The notes: generated by a model from the letters alone, not told the origin. DNA of 64,000 bases from Microbacterium sp. LWH13-1.2 (GCF_038397735.1 NZ_CP151635.1:434001-498000); one strand, 5' to 3'. Positions 44,169-54,810 are shown, counted from the stretch's first letter. Program-made: numbers and translations.

Positions 44169-45377
44169 TCAGTCCGCCGCGGGCACCCTGTCGGCGAGGA
44201 TCGCGCGCCGCTGGTCGCCGATCCTGGTGAGGATCAACGTCGCCGACTGACTCCCCTTGAGCGTGAGCTTCTTGCGGAAGGCCGCCGGATCGACGTCCAT
44301 GCCGCGTTTCTTGATCTCGAGAGTGCCGATTCCGTGAGTCTTGAGCACTGCGCTGACGGCCTTCGGATTCGCCGCCGTCGTCTCGCGCACCCGGAACGAC
44401 TGCACGAACGGACTCGTCAGCGCGGCATCCGAGGTCAGATAGGCGATGCGCTCATCGAGCATGCCCGCATCGAGGCTCCGTCCGACGTCGCCGATCAGCC
44501 GTGCACGGATGACCGCTCCGTCCGGCTCGTGCAGAAAAGCCCCGAGGCCGCGCACGGGAACGTCCTCCGCGTCGGCCCCGGCCGTGAGCTCGTGTGAGCG
44601 CTCGCCGCGGATCACGAGTGCCGCGCGGCGGACATCCGCACGCGCGAGTGCTCCGGTCCACAGCACCAGCTCGACGACGCTGCCCTCGGCGCTCACCCAC
44701 TGCGCCTCGGCGTCGGCGGGGAGGGACTCACGATCGTGTCCGGGGCCGAGCTTGATGCCCGTCGGTCGACGCGCTGCCAGGTCGAAGGCCCAGTCGAGCG
44801 GAGGTGAGTAGTCGTCGGACGACACCCGCCGCGTCTCGCTGTGCCCCGAGGTGCGCCGAGCAGGATCCATCCAGATCGCCCCGGTGTCGCTCGCAACGGA
44901 AGGCACGTTCTCCTGTGCCGTGCCGTGCCTCACGACCGCGCTCTCGCCGAAAGGTGCGAGGTTGTAGGCCGCGATCGCGGCTGTCACCTCGTCGGCATCC
45001 ACCGCCTGTACGTCGAGGCCGGCACCGGCGAAGGCGAGGGAGTCTCCTCCGATTCCGCAGCCGAGGTCGGCGACGCTCATGATTCCGGCCCGACGCATCC
45101 GCTGCGCGTGGCGGGCGGCGACACCGAGACGTGTCGCCTGCTCGAGTCCTGCACGGGTGAACAGCATCCTCGCCGCGAAGTCTCCGAACTTGGCCTTCGC
45201 CTTGGCCCGCAGGTGCGCCTGCCCGACCACGGCCGAGACGAGATCGGGGGAGTGCCCGGCTGATCGAAGGCGCGATACCGCACGGGCCACATCGGCGACC
45301 TGATCGACGGGGCCGAGCGCATCCAGCAGTTCGAGGCCCTCGGGCGTGAGCAGGGCGCGCAGCTCGGAGATCTCCAC
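44169..45377 (-). CDS. Class I SAM-dependent methyltransferase with THUMP-like C-terminal domain
   Basis: 402 residues, GTG start; TAAGCT ends 6 nt upstream. SAM-binding motif I is SVADLGCGIGGDSLAFAGAG, motif II VQAVDADEVTAAIAAYNLAP and IWMDPARRT is in the position of the catalytic D/N-P-P motif. The C-terminal 90 residues (TSPFVQSFRVRETTAANPKA, LEIKKRGMDVDPAAFRKKLT) match the THUMP-like domain that accompanies this family. Probably an RNA or nucleotide methyltransferase. Divergent to groES; one CIRCE element lies where its -35 would be. Confidence 0.85.
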   Translation of the reverse strand: MEISELRALLTPEGLELLDALGPVDQVADVARAVSRLRSAGHSPDLVSAVVGQAHLRAKAKAKFGDFAARMLFTRAGLEQATRLGVAARHAQRMRRAGIMSVADLGCGIGGDSLAFAGAGLDVQAVDADEVTAAIAAYNLAPFGESAVVRHGTAQENVPSVASDTGAIWMDPARRTSGHSETRRVSSDDYSPPLDWAFDLAARRPTGIKLGPGHDRESLPADAEAQWVSAEGSVVELVLWTGALARADVRRAALVIRGERSHELTAGADAEDVPVRGLGAFLHEPDGAVIRARLIGDVGRSLDAGMLDERIAYLTSDAALTSPFVQSFRVRETTAANPKAVSAVLKTHGIGTLEIKKRGMDVDPAAFRKKLTLKGSQSATLILTRIGDQRRAILADRVPAAD

Positions 45378-45410
45378 CTGCCCAGCTTAGGCGGCGGCCC
45401 GATCAGCGCA

Positions 45411-45437
45411 TTGGCACTCGCATTGCGTGAGTGCCAG
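45411..45437. promoter_or_regulatory. CIRCE element 1 (imperfect)
   Basis: TTGGCACTC, 9-nt spacer, GAGTGCCAG. Two positions per arm differ from TTAGCACTC/GAGTGCTAA. HrcA repressor site, placed upstream and overlapping the -35 of groES. Confidence 0.8.
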
Positions 45438-45452
45438 CGGAGCGCATAGACT
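45424..45452 (+). promoter_or_regulatory. groES promoter
   Basis: TTGCGT (45424-45429) lies within CIRCE 1, the spacer is 17 bp and TAGACT (45447-45452) ends 3 nt before CIRCE 2, so both operators cover the promoter. Confidence 0.75.
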
Positions 45453-45455
45453 GGA

Positions 45456-45482
45456 TTAGCACTCTCGGGTTGAGAGTGCGAA
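45456..45482. promoter_or_regulatory. CIRCE element 2
   Basis: TTAGCACTC, 9-nt spacer, GAGTGCGAA. The left arm is the perfect consensus. It covers the expected transcription start region and is a strong HrcA target for heat-shock control. Confidence 0.9.
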
Positions 45483-45520
45483 AAGTCTTCCTGTCAGCGT
45501 CAAGAAAGAAGAGGTAGACC

Positions 45521-45817
45521 GTGTCGGTTTCCATCAAGCCGCTCGAGGACCGCATCGTCATCAAGCAGGTCGAGGCCGAGCAGACCACCGCGAGTGGCCT
45601 GGTCATCCCCGACACCGCCAAGGAGAAGCCCCAGGAGGGCGAGGTCGTGGCCGTGGGCCCCGGTCGCATCGATGACAACGGCAACCGCGTTCCGCTCGAC
45701 GTCGCCGTCGGTGACCGTGTCCTGTACAGCAAGTACGGCGGCACCGAGGTGAAGTTCGGCGCAGACGAGTTCCTCGTCCTGTCGGCGCGCGACGTGCTCG
45801 CAGTCGTCGTCCGCTGA
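45521..45817 (+). CDS. groES: Co-chaperonin GroES
   Basis: 98 residues, GTG start. Standard sequence: [40 protein letters not shown], the [14 protein letters not shown] region and [12 protein letters not shown]. Forms the heptameric lid of GroEL. No groEL follows; instead a terminator and rarD, so groEL must lie elsewhere in the genome, as in several actinobacteria. Heat-shock regulation by HrcA is visible from the two CIRCE elements. Confidence 0.99.
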   Translation: MSVSIKPLEDRIVIKQVEAEQTTASGLVIPDTAKEKPQEGEVVAVGPGRIDDNGNRVPLDVAVGDRVLYSKYGGTEVKFGADEFLVLSARDVLAVVVR

Positions 45818-45829
45818 GACAACGTCTTC

Positions 45830-45864
45830 GGAAGGCCCGGATGCATCACGCATCCGGGCCTTCC
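45830..45864 (+). terminator. groES terminator
   Basis: A perfect 15-bp stem (45830-45844 with 45850-45864) with a 5-nt loop, 12 nt after the stop. The top of the stem is GGATGC/GCATCC, shared with other terminators here. Confidence 0.85.
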
Positions 45865-45958
45865 TGCATCCCGCCACGTGACCGCTGATTCCTGCCATTC
45901 TCCGACCGAGGCGGTCGCGCGGCGGGGAGCTTCTTCGCGTCGGGAATAGGGTTGTGCG

Positions 45959-46900
45959 GTGCCCCTGACGAACACCGCCACAGCCAGATCGACGCAGACC
46001 GCGGGTGTCGCCTATGCCGGTGGGGCGTACCTCCTCTGGGGCGTGCTGCCCCTCTACTTCCTTCTGCTCGCACCCACGGGGCCGTGGGAGGTCGTCGCGT
46101 GGCGAGTGCTGTTGTCGCTCGCCTTCTGTCTTCTGCTTCTCACCGTGACGCGCGGCTGGGCGGCGTTCGGCGCGATCATCCGGCAGCCGAGACTGCTGGC
46201 ATGGACTGCTCTGGCCGGCGTCCTGATCTACGTCAACTGGCAGGTGTTCCTCATCGGCACCCTCTCGGAGAACATCGTCGAGACGAGCCTCGGGTACTTC
46301 ATCAACCCGATCACCACTGTCCTGCTCGGGGTGTTCGTGCTCAAGGAGCGCATCCGCAGGCTGCAATGGGCCGCAATCGGCATCGCCGCTGTTGCAGTGA
46401 TCGTGATCGTCCTCTTCTACGGCGAGTTCCCGTGGATCGCCCTCTCGCTGACGGCCTCGTTCGGGGTCTACGGCCTCATCAAGAAGAAGATCGGCCCCGC
46501 GGTCGATGCGATCAGCGGACTCACCCTCGAGTCGTTCTGGCTGATCCCGATCGCCGTCGTGCAGCTGATCCTCGTCGCCGCCACCCCCGACGGAATCACG
46601 ATGGGCTCCCACGGTGTCTGGCACGCGGTGCTTCTCGCCTTCGCGGGAGTGGCGACGGCGGTGCCGCTGCTGCTGTTCGCCGCCGGCACCCGACGCATCA
46701 ACCTGACCGTCATCGGGATGATCCAGTTCATCACGCCAGTCATGCAGTTCGTCATCGGCGCGGTCGTGCTGGGCGAGCCGATGCCGCCCGAGCGGTGGGC
46801 GGGGTTCATCATCGTCTGGGTCGCCATCCTGGTCTTCGTGATCGACCTGCTACTGGCAGCCCGCCGGGGGCGTCGGATCACTCAGCCCGAGCTGGTCTGA
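45959..46900 (+). CDS. rarD: EamA family transporter RarD
   Basis: 313 residues, GTG start with TAGGGT 6 nt upstream. Ten membrane helices in two EamA repeats. Recognisable RarD stretches are YAGGAYLLWGVLPLYF, ISGLTLESFWLIPIA and ETSLGYFINPITTVLLGVFV, and NLTVIGMIQFITPVMQFVIG. EamA proteins are drug/metabolite carriers; RarD's substrate is unknown (chloramphenicol sensitivity in E. coli). Stand-alone gene. Confidence 0.92.
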   Translation: MPLTNTATARSTQTAGVAYAGGAYLLWGVLPLYFLLLAPTGPWEVVAWRVLLSLAFCLLLLTVTRGWAAFGAIIRQPRLLAWTALAGVLIYVNWQVFLIGTLSENIVETSLGYFINPITTVLLGVFVLKERIRRLQWAAIGIAAVAVIVIVLFYGEFPWIALSLTASFGVYGLIKKKIGPAVDAISGLTLESFWLIPIAVVQLILVAATPDGITMGSHGVWHAVLLAFAGVATAVPLLLFAAGTRRINLTVIGMIQFITPVMQFVIGAVVLGEPMPPERWAGFIIVWVAILVFVIDLLLAARRGRRITQPELV

Positions 46901-47044
46901 ACCGGCGGATCGACAGCTGCGAAACCCGGTGTCGGATCGTTAACGCACCGAAACATCGGCGACCCCTACGCGAGACCTTTCAGTCCTAGTGTTAGAGCAC
47001 CCGACCGTGGTCACAATCCACGGCCAGTCACGCAAGGGAGCATC

Positions 47045-48313
47045 ATGACCGCATTCACGCGCTCGCGCAGCGCCAAGATCCTCGCCGGAGTCGCGCTGCT
47101 GAGCGTCTCGGCGATGGTCGTCGCAGGCTGCAGCAGCACGCCCTCGGACGAGCCGTCCGACGGTGGCGGATCGTCCGCCGACCTCACCCTCAAGCTGGGT
47201 TCGCTGCTGCCGCAGACCGGATCGCTGTCGTTCCTGGGCCCGCCCATGGAATCCGGCGTCGGACTCGCCGTCAAGGAGGTCAACGACGCTGCAGCAGGCG
47301 TCACGATCGACCTGACCGCAGAAGACGAGGGCGACACCGACACCAAGGCCTACGAGACCTCCATCACCAAGCTCCAGGGTGCAGGGGTCACCGCGATCGT
47401 CGGCGCCGCCGCATCCGGTGTCTCGCGCCTGATCCTCGACGGCAACGTCTCCGCAGGCATCCTGCAGATCTCCGCCTCGAACACCGGCCCCGACTTCACC
47501 GACTGGGACGACAACGGACTCTACTTCCGCACGGCTCCCAGCGACCTGCTGCAGGGCGAGGTGCTCGGCAACCTGATCGCCGAGGACGGCCACAAGACGC
47601 TGGGTGTCATCTACCAGAACGACGCCTACGGCACGGGTCTGTTCGAGAACATCAAGTCGACGTTCGAGGGCGCCGGTGGCGAGGTCGTCGCAGACGCGTC
47701 CTACAACGTCGGTGACGGTCAGTTCGACGCACAGGTCGAGACCATCAAGGCTCAGAACCCCGACGCCGTCGCGATCGTGTCGTTCGACCAGTTCAAGACC
47801 ATCGCCCCCCTGCTGGTGAACGCGGGCATCTCGCCCGACAAGTTCTACCTGGTCGATGGAAACCTGTCGGACTACGGCTCGTCGCCCGACACGAACTTCC
47901 CGTTCTCGCTCGAGGGCGCTCAGGGCACCAAGCCGGGACCTGCGCTCGAGGACGACTTCACCGACCGTCTGCAGACGTTCTGGACGGGTGAGGGCAACCC
48001 CGAGGTCAACGACTTCACGTACGCGGCCGAGGCATACGACGCCGTCGTGCTCGTCGCACTCGCCTCGCTCGCGGCGGGTTCGACCGAGGGCGCGGACATC
48101 GCGGCCAAGATGGCCGAGGTCTCGGGCGGCACGGGCGACGGCGAGAAGTGCACCAGCTTCGCGGACTGCGCCAAGATCATCAACGACGGAGGCACCGCCG
48201 ACTACGACGGCTACTCCGGCGAGATCACGTTCGACGAGAACGGCGACCCGCAGGGCGCCTCGATCGGCACGTACGTGTACGGCGCGGACAACCTGATCTC
48301 CCGCACCAACTGA
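47045..48313 (+). CDS. livJ: Branched-chain amino acid ABC transporter substrate-binding lipoprotein
   Basis: 422 residues, ATG with AAGGGAG upstream (47033-47039). The signal peptide ends in the lipobox VVAGC, so the protein is anchored outside the membrane. A type-1 periplasmic binding fold: LKLGSLLPQTGSLSFLGPPM, TAIVGAAASGVSRLILDG, GYSGEITFDENGDPQGASI. It captures leucine, isoleucine, valine or related compounds for the LivHMGF importer encoded convergently. TAGTGT at about 46988 is a candidate -10. Ends at a strong terminator. Confidence 0.93.
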   Translation: MTAFTRSRSAKILAGVALLSVSAMVVAGCSSTPSDEPSDGGGSSADLTLKLGSLLPQTGSLSFLGPPMESGVGLAVKEVNDAAAGVTIDLTAEDEGDTDTKAYETSITKLQGAGVTAIVGAAASGVSRLILDGNVSAGILQISASNTGPDFTDWDDNGLYFRTAPSDLLQGEVLGNLIAEDGHKTLGVIYQNDAYGTGLFENIKSTFEGAGGEVVADASYNVGDGQFDAQVETIKAQNPDAVAIVSFDQFKTIAPLLVNAGISPDKFYLVDGNLSDYGSSPDTNFPFSLEGAQGTKPGPALEDDFTDRLQTFWTGEGNPEVNDFTYAAEAYDAVVLVALASLAAGSTEGADIAAKMAEVSGGTGDGEKCTSFADCAKIINDGGTADYDGYSGEITFDENGDPQGASIGTYVYGADNLISRTN

Positions 48314-48320
48314 TCACGCG

Positions 48321-48355
48321 CGAAGGCCCCGGATGCTGTGCATCCGGGGCCTTCG
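48321..48355 (+). terminator. livJ terminator
   Basis: A perfect 15-bp stem (48321-48335 with 48341-48355), 5-nt loop. Contains GGATG/CATCC at the stem top. Confidence 0.85.
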
Positions 48356-48419
48356 TCGTCCCTGGTGACGCCGGTGCGCGCGAGAGCTGGGAGAGAGCGC
48401 AGTCGGCGCACGCAGAGAC

Positions 48420-48457
48420 GACAGAGGGACGGATGCCGAAGCATCCGTCCCTCTGTC
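48420..48457 (-). terminator. Terminator of the livHMGF operon
   Basis: A perfect 17-bp stem (48420-48436 with 48441-48457) and a CGAA loop, 12 nt beyond the livF stop on the minus strand. Confidence 0.85.
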
Positions 48458-48468
48458 GTGGTGAGCGG

Positions 48469-49230
48469 TCAGGCCGCGTCGGTACCGAGCGTTCCGAGGT
48501 ACAGGCCGATGACCTTCGGATCGTTCAGCAGGTCGCGTCCGGTGCCCTCGTAGGCGTCCTTGCCCTGGTCGAGCACATAGCCGCGATCGCAGATCTGCAG
48601 GCAACGGCGTGCGTTCTGCTCGACCATGATGGTGGTGACGCCCGCCTTGTTGATGTCGGAGACGCGGATGAACGCGTCGTCCTGACGCACGGGGGAGAGG
48701 CCGGCGGACGGTTCGTCGAGGAGCAGTACCGACGGATCCATCATGAGAGCCCGCGACATCGCCACCATCTGACGCTCACCGCCGGAGAGAGAGCCCGCGC
48801 GCTGCTTGAGGCGCTTGCCCAGCTCGGCGAAGATGCCGGTGACGAACTCGAGACGCTCCGTGTAGATCTTGGGGTTCTGGTAGAGCCCCATCTGCAGGTT
48901 CTCCTCGATCGAGAGCGACGGGAAGACGTTGTTCGTCTGCGGCACGAAGGCCACGCCGCGCTTGACGAGCTTGTCGGCCTTGAGCCCGACGATGCTCTCG
49001 CCGTTGACGGTGATGTCGCCGCTGCGCACGTTGACCATGCCGAAGATCGACTTCAACAGCGTCGACTTGCCCGCGCCGTTGGGCCCGATGATGCCGATCA
49101 GCTCGCCCTGGCGTGCGACGAGGTTGGCGCCGTTCAGGATGTTCACCCCCGGCAGGTATCCGGCGTGCACGTCCTTGAGTTCGACGACGACGTCGTCGGT
49201 CGGCGACGTTGCGGGGATCTCGGCGCTCAT
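48469..49230 (-). CDS. livF: Branched-chain amino acid ABC transporter ATPase LivF
   Basis: 253 residues. Walker A GPNGAGKSTLLKSI, Q-loop FVPQTNNVFPSL, signature LSGGERQMVAMSRALM, Walker B VLLLDEPSAGLSPVRQD. The start codon overlaps the livG stop by 4 nt. One of the two ATPases of the importer; cytoplasmic face of the membrane. Last gene of livHMGF. Confidence 0.96.
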   Translation of the reverse strand: MSAEIPATSPTDDVVVELKDVHAGYLPGVNILNGANLVARQGELIGIIGPNGAGKSTLLKSIFGMVNVRSGDITVNGESIVGLKADKLVKRGVAFVPQTNNVFPSLSIEENLQMGLYQNPKIYTERLEFVTGIFAELGKRLKQRAGSLSGGERQMVAMSRALMMDPSVLLLDEPSAGLSPVRQDDAFIRVSDINKAGVTTIMVEQNARRCLQICDRGYVLDQGKDAYEGTGRDLLNDPKVIGLYLGTLGTDAA

Positions 49231-50249
49231 GCGTTGCCCTTCTGGTCGGGATCGGCGGTGCTCGTCGCTGCGAGCTCCGCCTCGGCCTCTGCTTCGATCT
49301 GCTCGCGGAGCTTCGCGGCGGCGGCGTTCTCGATCACGGGGATGCGACCGGTGACGGCTCCGAGATCGAGGTCCTGGTGGGCGCCGAGGTAGGCGTCGAC
49401 CACCGCGGGATCTTCCATGACCTCATCGGGCGGACCTTCCGCGACGACGCGGCCCTCGGCCATCACGACGACCCAGTCGGCGATGTGGCGCACCATGTGC
49501 ATGTCGTGCTCGACGAACAGCACCGTCATCCCGAGTCCCTTGAGATCGAGGATGTGGTCGAGGAGCGACTGCGTGAGAGCCGGGTTGACACCTGCCATCG
49601 GCTCGTCGAGCATCACCAGGGTCGGATCGCTCATGAGCGCCCTGGCCATCTCGAGGAGCTTGCGCTGGCCTCCCGAGAGCGAGGCCGCGAAGTCCTTCTC
49701 CTTGGCGTCGAGCTTGAATCGGGCGAGCAGCTCGCGCGCCTTCACCTCGATCTCCTGGTCCTGCTTGCGCCACAGGAACGGGAAGAGGCTCGACCAGAAG
49801 CCCTCTCCGCGCTGGCCGGGGGCTCCGAGCTTCATGTTCTCGAGCACCGTGAGCAGCGACAGCGACTTGGTCAGTTGGAACGTGCGCACCTGCCCCATGC
49901 GCGCCACCTTGAAGGAGGGGACGCCGGAGAGATTCTTCCCGTCGAACGACCAGGTGCCGCTGTTGGGCTTGTCGAATCCGCAGAGCAGGTTGAACAGCGT
50001 GGTCTTGCCCGCACCGTTCGGACCGATCAGAGCGGTGATCGCTCCGCGCGGGATCTCGACGTGGTCGACGTCGACGGCGGTCAGACCGCCGAAGCGCCGC
50101 TGCACGGCGTCGGCGACGAGGATCGGGTCCACCTTGGGCACTCCGGGGGCCGCAGGGCCCTTCGCGAGTCCCGTGGTCTTGGGGCGTCGGATGCTGCCGG
50201 TCTGGGGTGCAGCCTCGACGTTCTCGTCGGGGGTGGGTTCAATTGACAA
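49227..50249 (-). CDS. livG: Branched-chain amino acid ABC transporter ATPase LivG
   Basis: 340 residues, TTG start (AGGGAG about 8 nt upstream) overlapping livM by 11 nt. Walker A GPNGAGKTTLFNLLCGFD, signature LSGGQRKLLEMARALM, Walker B MLDEPMAGVNP. The core is about 255 residues as usual; in addition there is a 35-residue N-terminal Pro/Thr/Gly-rich extension and a C-terminal acidic, Ala/Glu-rich tail of about 40, neither part of the ATPase fold. Couples with LivF to drive transport. Confidence 0.95.
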   Translation of the reverse strand: MSIEPTPDENVEAAPQTGSIRRPKTTGLAKGPAAPGVPKVDPILVADAVQRRFGGLTAVDVDHVEIPRGAITALIGPNGAGKTTLFNLLCGFDKPNSGTWSFDGKNLSGVPSFKVARMGQVRTFQLTKSLSLLTVLENMKLGAPGQRGEGFWSSLFPFLWRKQDQEIEVKARELLARFKLDAKEKDFAASLSGGQRKLLEMARALMSDPTLVMLDEPMAGVNPALTQSLLDHILDLKGLGMTVLFVEHDMHMVRHIADWVVVMAEGRVVAEGPPDEVMEDPAVVDAYLGAHQDLDLGAVTGRIPVIENAAAAKLREQIEAEAEAELAATSTADPDQKGNA

Positions 50250-51216
50250 AGGTCATCTCCCTCTTGTCTCCGAGGATGCCCTGAGGACGGAAGATCACGA
50301 GCAGCATCAGGGCGATGCCGACGAAGATGAACACCAGCGTCGAGGCCTGACTGTCGGACATCGGCAGGATGCCCGCCTTCGCCAGAGCCGGAAGCAGGTT
50401 CGCCATGAACGCGAACACGACCCAGAACAGGATCGCGCCGAGCGTGGGGCCGAAGACGGTCGCCGCGCCGCCGAGAAGCAGCACGGTCCACAGGAAGAAG
50501 GTGAGCGACGTGGTGTAGCTGCCGGGGACCACGGCGGAGGGGAGGACGAACACGATCCCACCCGCCGCGCCGATCATTCCACCGACCACGAGCGCCTGCA
50601 TCTTGTAGGCGAAGACGTTCTTGCCGAGCGAGCGCACAGCGTCCTCGTCTTCGCGGATGCCCTTGAGCACCCGGCCCCACGGGCTGCGCATCAGCGCCCA
50701 CACGAGCAGGATCGCGATGGCGAGGACGATGATCCCGAACACGCGGTTCCAGAGATCGTTGGCGCTGAACGTCCACGGACCGAAGCCGTAGGTGCCAGGG
50801 GGGAACGGGTTCGCGTCGCGGAATCCGCCGTTGAACTGCGCGAGTCCGTCGGCCGAATTGGTGTACTCGTCGAAGATCTGCGTCGTGAAGAGCAGACGCA
50901 CGATCTCACCGGCCGCGATGGTCGCGATGGCGAGGTAGTCGGCACGCAGCCGCAGCGTCGGGATGCCGAGGAGTACAGCGAAGAACGCGCCGCCGAGGAG
51001 GCCGATCAACATGCCGATCCACCAGGGGAGGCCGAAGGTCAGCACCGAGATGGCGTAGCCGTAGCCGCCGATGGCCATGAACGCGGCCATACCGAAGTTC
51101 AGGAGGCCCGCATAGCCGAAGTGCACGGCCAGACCCGTCGCCGCCAGCGCATAGGCGATCGTGACCGGGCTGAGCAGATAGACCGCGGTGTTGGAGAGGA
51201 TGCTTCCGAAGTCCAT
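50239..51216 (-). CDS. livM: Branched-chain amino acid ABC transporter permease LivM
   Basis: 325 residues from the ATG at 51216; a longer frame upstream overlaps livH and lacks support. About ten membrane helices; YAGLLNFGMAAFMAIGGYGY and LGIPTLRLRADYLAIATIAA, GEIVRL are the LivM permease region that contacts the ATPases, and the mid-part RSPWGRVLKGIREDEDAVRS is the conserved coupling helix (EAA-like). Follows livH by 2 nt. Confidence 0.95.
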   Translation of the reverse strand: MDFGSILSNTAVYLLSPVTIAYALAATGLAVHFGYAGLLNFGMAAFMAIGGYGYAISVLTFGLPWWIGMLIGLLGGAFFAVLLGIPTLRLRADYLAIATIAAGEIVRLLFTTQIFDEYTNSADGLAQFNGGFRDANPFPPGTYGFGPWTFSANDLWNRVFGIIVLAIAILLVWALMRSPWGRVLKGIREDEDAVRSLGKNVFAYKMQALVVGGMIGAAGGIVFVLPSAVVPGSYTTSLTFFLWTVLLLGGAATVFGPTLGAILFWVVFAFMANLLPALAKAGILPMSDSQASTLVFIFVGIALMLLVIFRPQGILGDKREMTFVN

Positions 51217-51218
51217 GG

Positions 51219-52568
51219 TCAGCCCAACCTTTCCTTGCGTCCGAGCAGACCTTGCGGCCTCACCAGGAGGATCACGATGAGCACGACGAGGGCGCTCGCG
51301 TACTTGAGGTCGGACGGGATCCACAGGGTGGAGACCTCGACCGCGATTCCGACGATGAGCGAGCCGACGAGGGCGCCGAACGCGGTTCCGAGACCACCGA
51401 GCGTGATGGCGGCGAAGATGAGCAGCAGCATCTGCATGCCCATGTCCCACTTCACACCGGGGCGGAAGTACGCCCACAGGATGCCCGAGATCGCGGCCAG
51501 CGTGCCGGCGAGGATCCAGACGTACCGGACCACCTTGTCGACATCGATACCGGAAGCCGCGGCGAGCTGCGGGTTGTCGGAGATGGCGCGGGTGGCCTTG
51601 CCGATGCGGGTGCGCGTGAGGAAGAACGCGACGCCGATGATCACGACGATGCTCACGACGATGCCGATCAGGTCGATGTACGACAGCGAGATCGGACCGA
51701 ATCGGAAAGGCTCGGGGCTGGCTCCGGGGAGCTGCCGGGTGCCGCCGCCGATCAAGTACTGGAAGGCGTAGCGCAGTGCGAGCGAGAGTCCGATGCTGAC
51801 GATCATCAGCTGCACGACTCCGAGGCCGCGTCGCCGCAGCGGACGCCAGATGCCGGCATCCAGGGCCCAGCCGAACAGACCGCCGCCGACCACGGCGGCC
51901 ACGATGCCGACCCAGAGGTCGAGATGCCAGATGCTCGTGGTCACCAGGGCGACCAGGCCGCCCCAGGTGACCATCTCGGCGTGGGCGAAGTTCGACAGGC
52001 GGGTCGTGCCGTAGATCAGCGCCGCTCCCATCGAGGCGAGGGCCAGTAGGAGGCCGAAGTTGAGGCCGCCGACGAGGCGCGAGGCGAGCTGGTCGATGAA
52101 CGAGGTCGTCATCCGCTCGCCCTCACCGAGGAAGAGGTTCATGATCTTCGTGCCGGTGAGTCCGAACTCCACCTCGAACGACGCCGTCGTCCCGGCGATC
52201 GGCTGCGTTCCCTCAGGCAGCAGCGCGGGATCCACGATCACTCCGTCGGGGAGGGTGTCCTCGTCGACCGTGAGCGTGTACGTCTCCTTCTCGGGAACGT
52301 ACAGGCGCCACTTGCCCTCGGCGTCGGTCTCGGTCTCGCCCTCGAACCCGTTGCCCTTGATCGCCATGACGACGCCCTCGACAGGGTCGTCATCGAAGGT
52401 GATGACACCGGCGAAGTAGAAGTCGGTGATCTCCTGACCGTCGTCCGTCTCTTCGGCGGAGGCCGCTGCAGGAGGCTGCAACCACAGGAATGCGATGGCG
52501 AGCAGCGACGCGAGCAGGATGATGACCCACCGCATTCCGCTTCGATTCGCCGAGATCGTCGGACGCAC
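51219..52568 (-). CDS. livH: LivH permease fused to an N-terminal extracellular carboxypeptidase-regulatory-like domain
   Basis: 449 residues from GTG 52568, which has GGAGG 4 nt upstream. Residues about 12-38 are a signal-type hydrophobic segment (VIILLASLLAIAFLWLQPPA) ending in AAASAEE; residues about 45-135 form a beta-sandwich with FYFAGVITFDDDPVEGVVMA, GFEGETETDAEGKWRLYVP and YTLTVDEDTLPDG, typical of the carboxypeptidase D regulatory-like family. From about 150 on comes a normal LivH permease (AALIYGTTRLSNFAHAEMVT, VRPQGLLGRKERLG). Normal LivH proteins are about 290-300 long. The extra domain would sit outside the membrane beside LivJ. Confidence 0.88.
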   Translation of the reverse strand: MRPTISANRSGMRWVIILLASLLAIAFLWLQPPAAASAEETDDGQEITDFYFAGVITFDDDPVEGVVMAIKGNGFEGETETDAEGKWRLYVPEKETYTLTVDEDTLPDGVIVDPALLPEGTQPIAGTTASFEVEFGLTGTKIMNLFLGEGERMTTSFIDQLASRLVGGLNFGLLLALASMGAALIYGTTRLSNFAHAEMVTWGGLVALVTTSIWHLDLWVGIVAAVVGGGLFGWALDAGIWRPLRRRGLGVVQLMIVSIGLSLALRYAFQYLIGGGTRQLPGASPEPFRFGPISLSYIDLIGIVVSIVVIIGVAFFLTRTRIGKATRAISDNPQLAAASGIDVDKVVRYVWILAGTLAAISGILWAYFRPGVKWDMGMQMLLLIFAAITLGGLGTAFGALVGSLIVGIAVEVSTLWIPSDLKYASALVVLIVILLVRPQGLLGRKERLG

Positions 52569-54338
<1,770 letters not shown>

Positions 54339-54348
54339 GACGAAAGAG

Positions 54349-54380
54349 AAGGGGCCGGATGCGAGAGCATCCGGCCCCTT
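54349..54380. terminator. guaB terminator
   Basis: A perfect 14-bp stem (54349-54362 with 54367-54380) and GAGA loop; also serves the convergent DUF4190 gene ending at 54394. GGATGC/GCATCC at the stem top. Confidence 0.85.
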
Positions 54381-54393
54381 CTTGTGCGCGTGC

Positions 54394-54810
54394 TCAGTTG
54401 CAGGTGTAGGTGACGCCGTCGACGCGCCAGACGCCCGGGCCGAGCTCGGCGCACATCGAGAACAGGTTCGCGAACACCGTCACGACCAGTACGACGCCGA
54501 TGATCCACAGGATCGTGATCACCGCACCGACGATGATGCCCGCGACGGCGAGTCCCTTGGAGGCTCCCGCCTTGCCGAGCTTGACGGCGGCGACGATGCT
54601 GAGGATGAGACCGAGCGGGGCGACCACGAAAGCCAGGACGAGTCCGGCGATCGCGAGTCCGTTCCCTGCAGGTGCGGGCGGCGGGGTCGCATAGCCGGGG
54701 CCGGCGACCGGGTATGCGGCGGGGTTCGTGGCAGGGTCTGCGGCGGGGGCGTTGCCGTCCCATGCCGGCGGGGTGTACTGCGGGTCTCCGGGCGGTGGCG
54801 GGTTCGTCAT
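54394..54810 (-). CDS. DUF4190 domain membrane protein
   Basis: 138 residues from the ATG at 54810, which follows GGAG; an upstream ATG at 54828 is in frame. Proline-rich cytoplasmic N-terminus (PPPPGDPQYTPPAWDGNAP), then GLAIAGLVLAFVVAPLGLIL, AAVKLGKAG and GLAVAGIIVGAVITILWIIG, two helices in the DUF4190 pattern, and a short external end with two cysteines. Common in actinobacteria; function unknown. Confidence 0.85.
   Translation of the reverse strand: MTNPPPPGDPQYTPPAWDGNAPAADPATNPAAYPVAGPGYATPPPAPAGNGLAIAGLVLAFVVAPLGLILSIVAAVKLGKAGASKGLAVAGIIVGAVITILWIIGVVLVVTVFANLFSMCAELGPGVWRVDGVTYTCN

Noticed and set aside
45959..46989. Alternative 345-codon frame (45952-46989) overlapping rarD
   Set aside because: Different frame of the same region; the rarD frame has ten membrane helices, a -10 box 6 nt before its GTG and known motifs, whereas the other is Arg/Pro-rich without structure.
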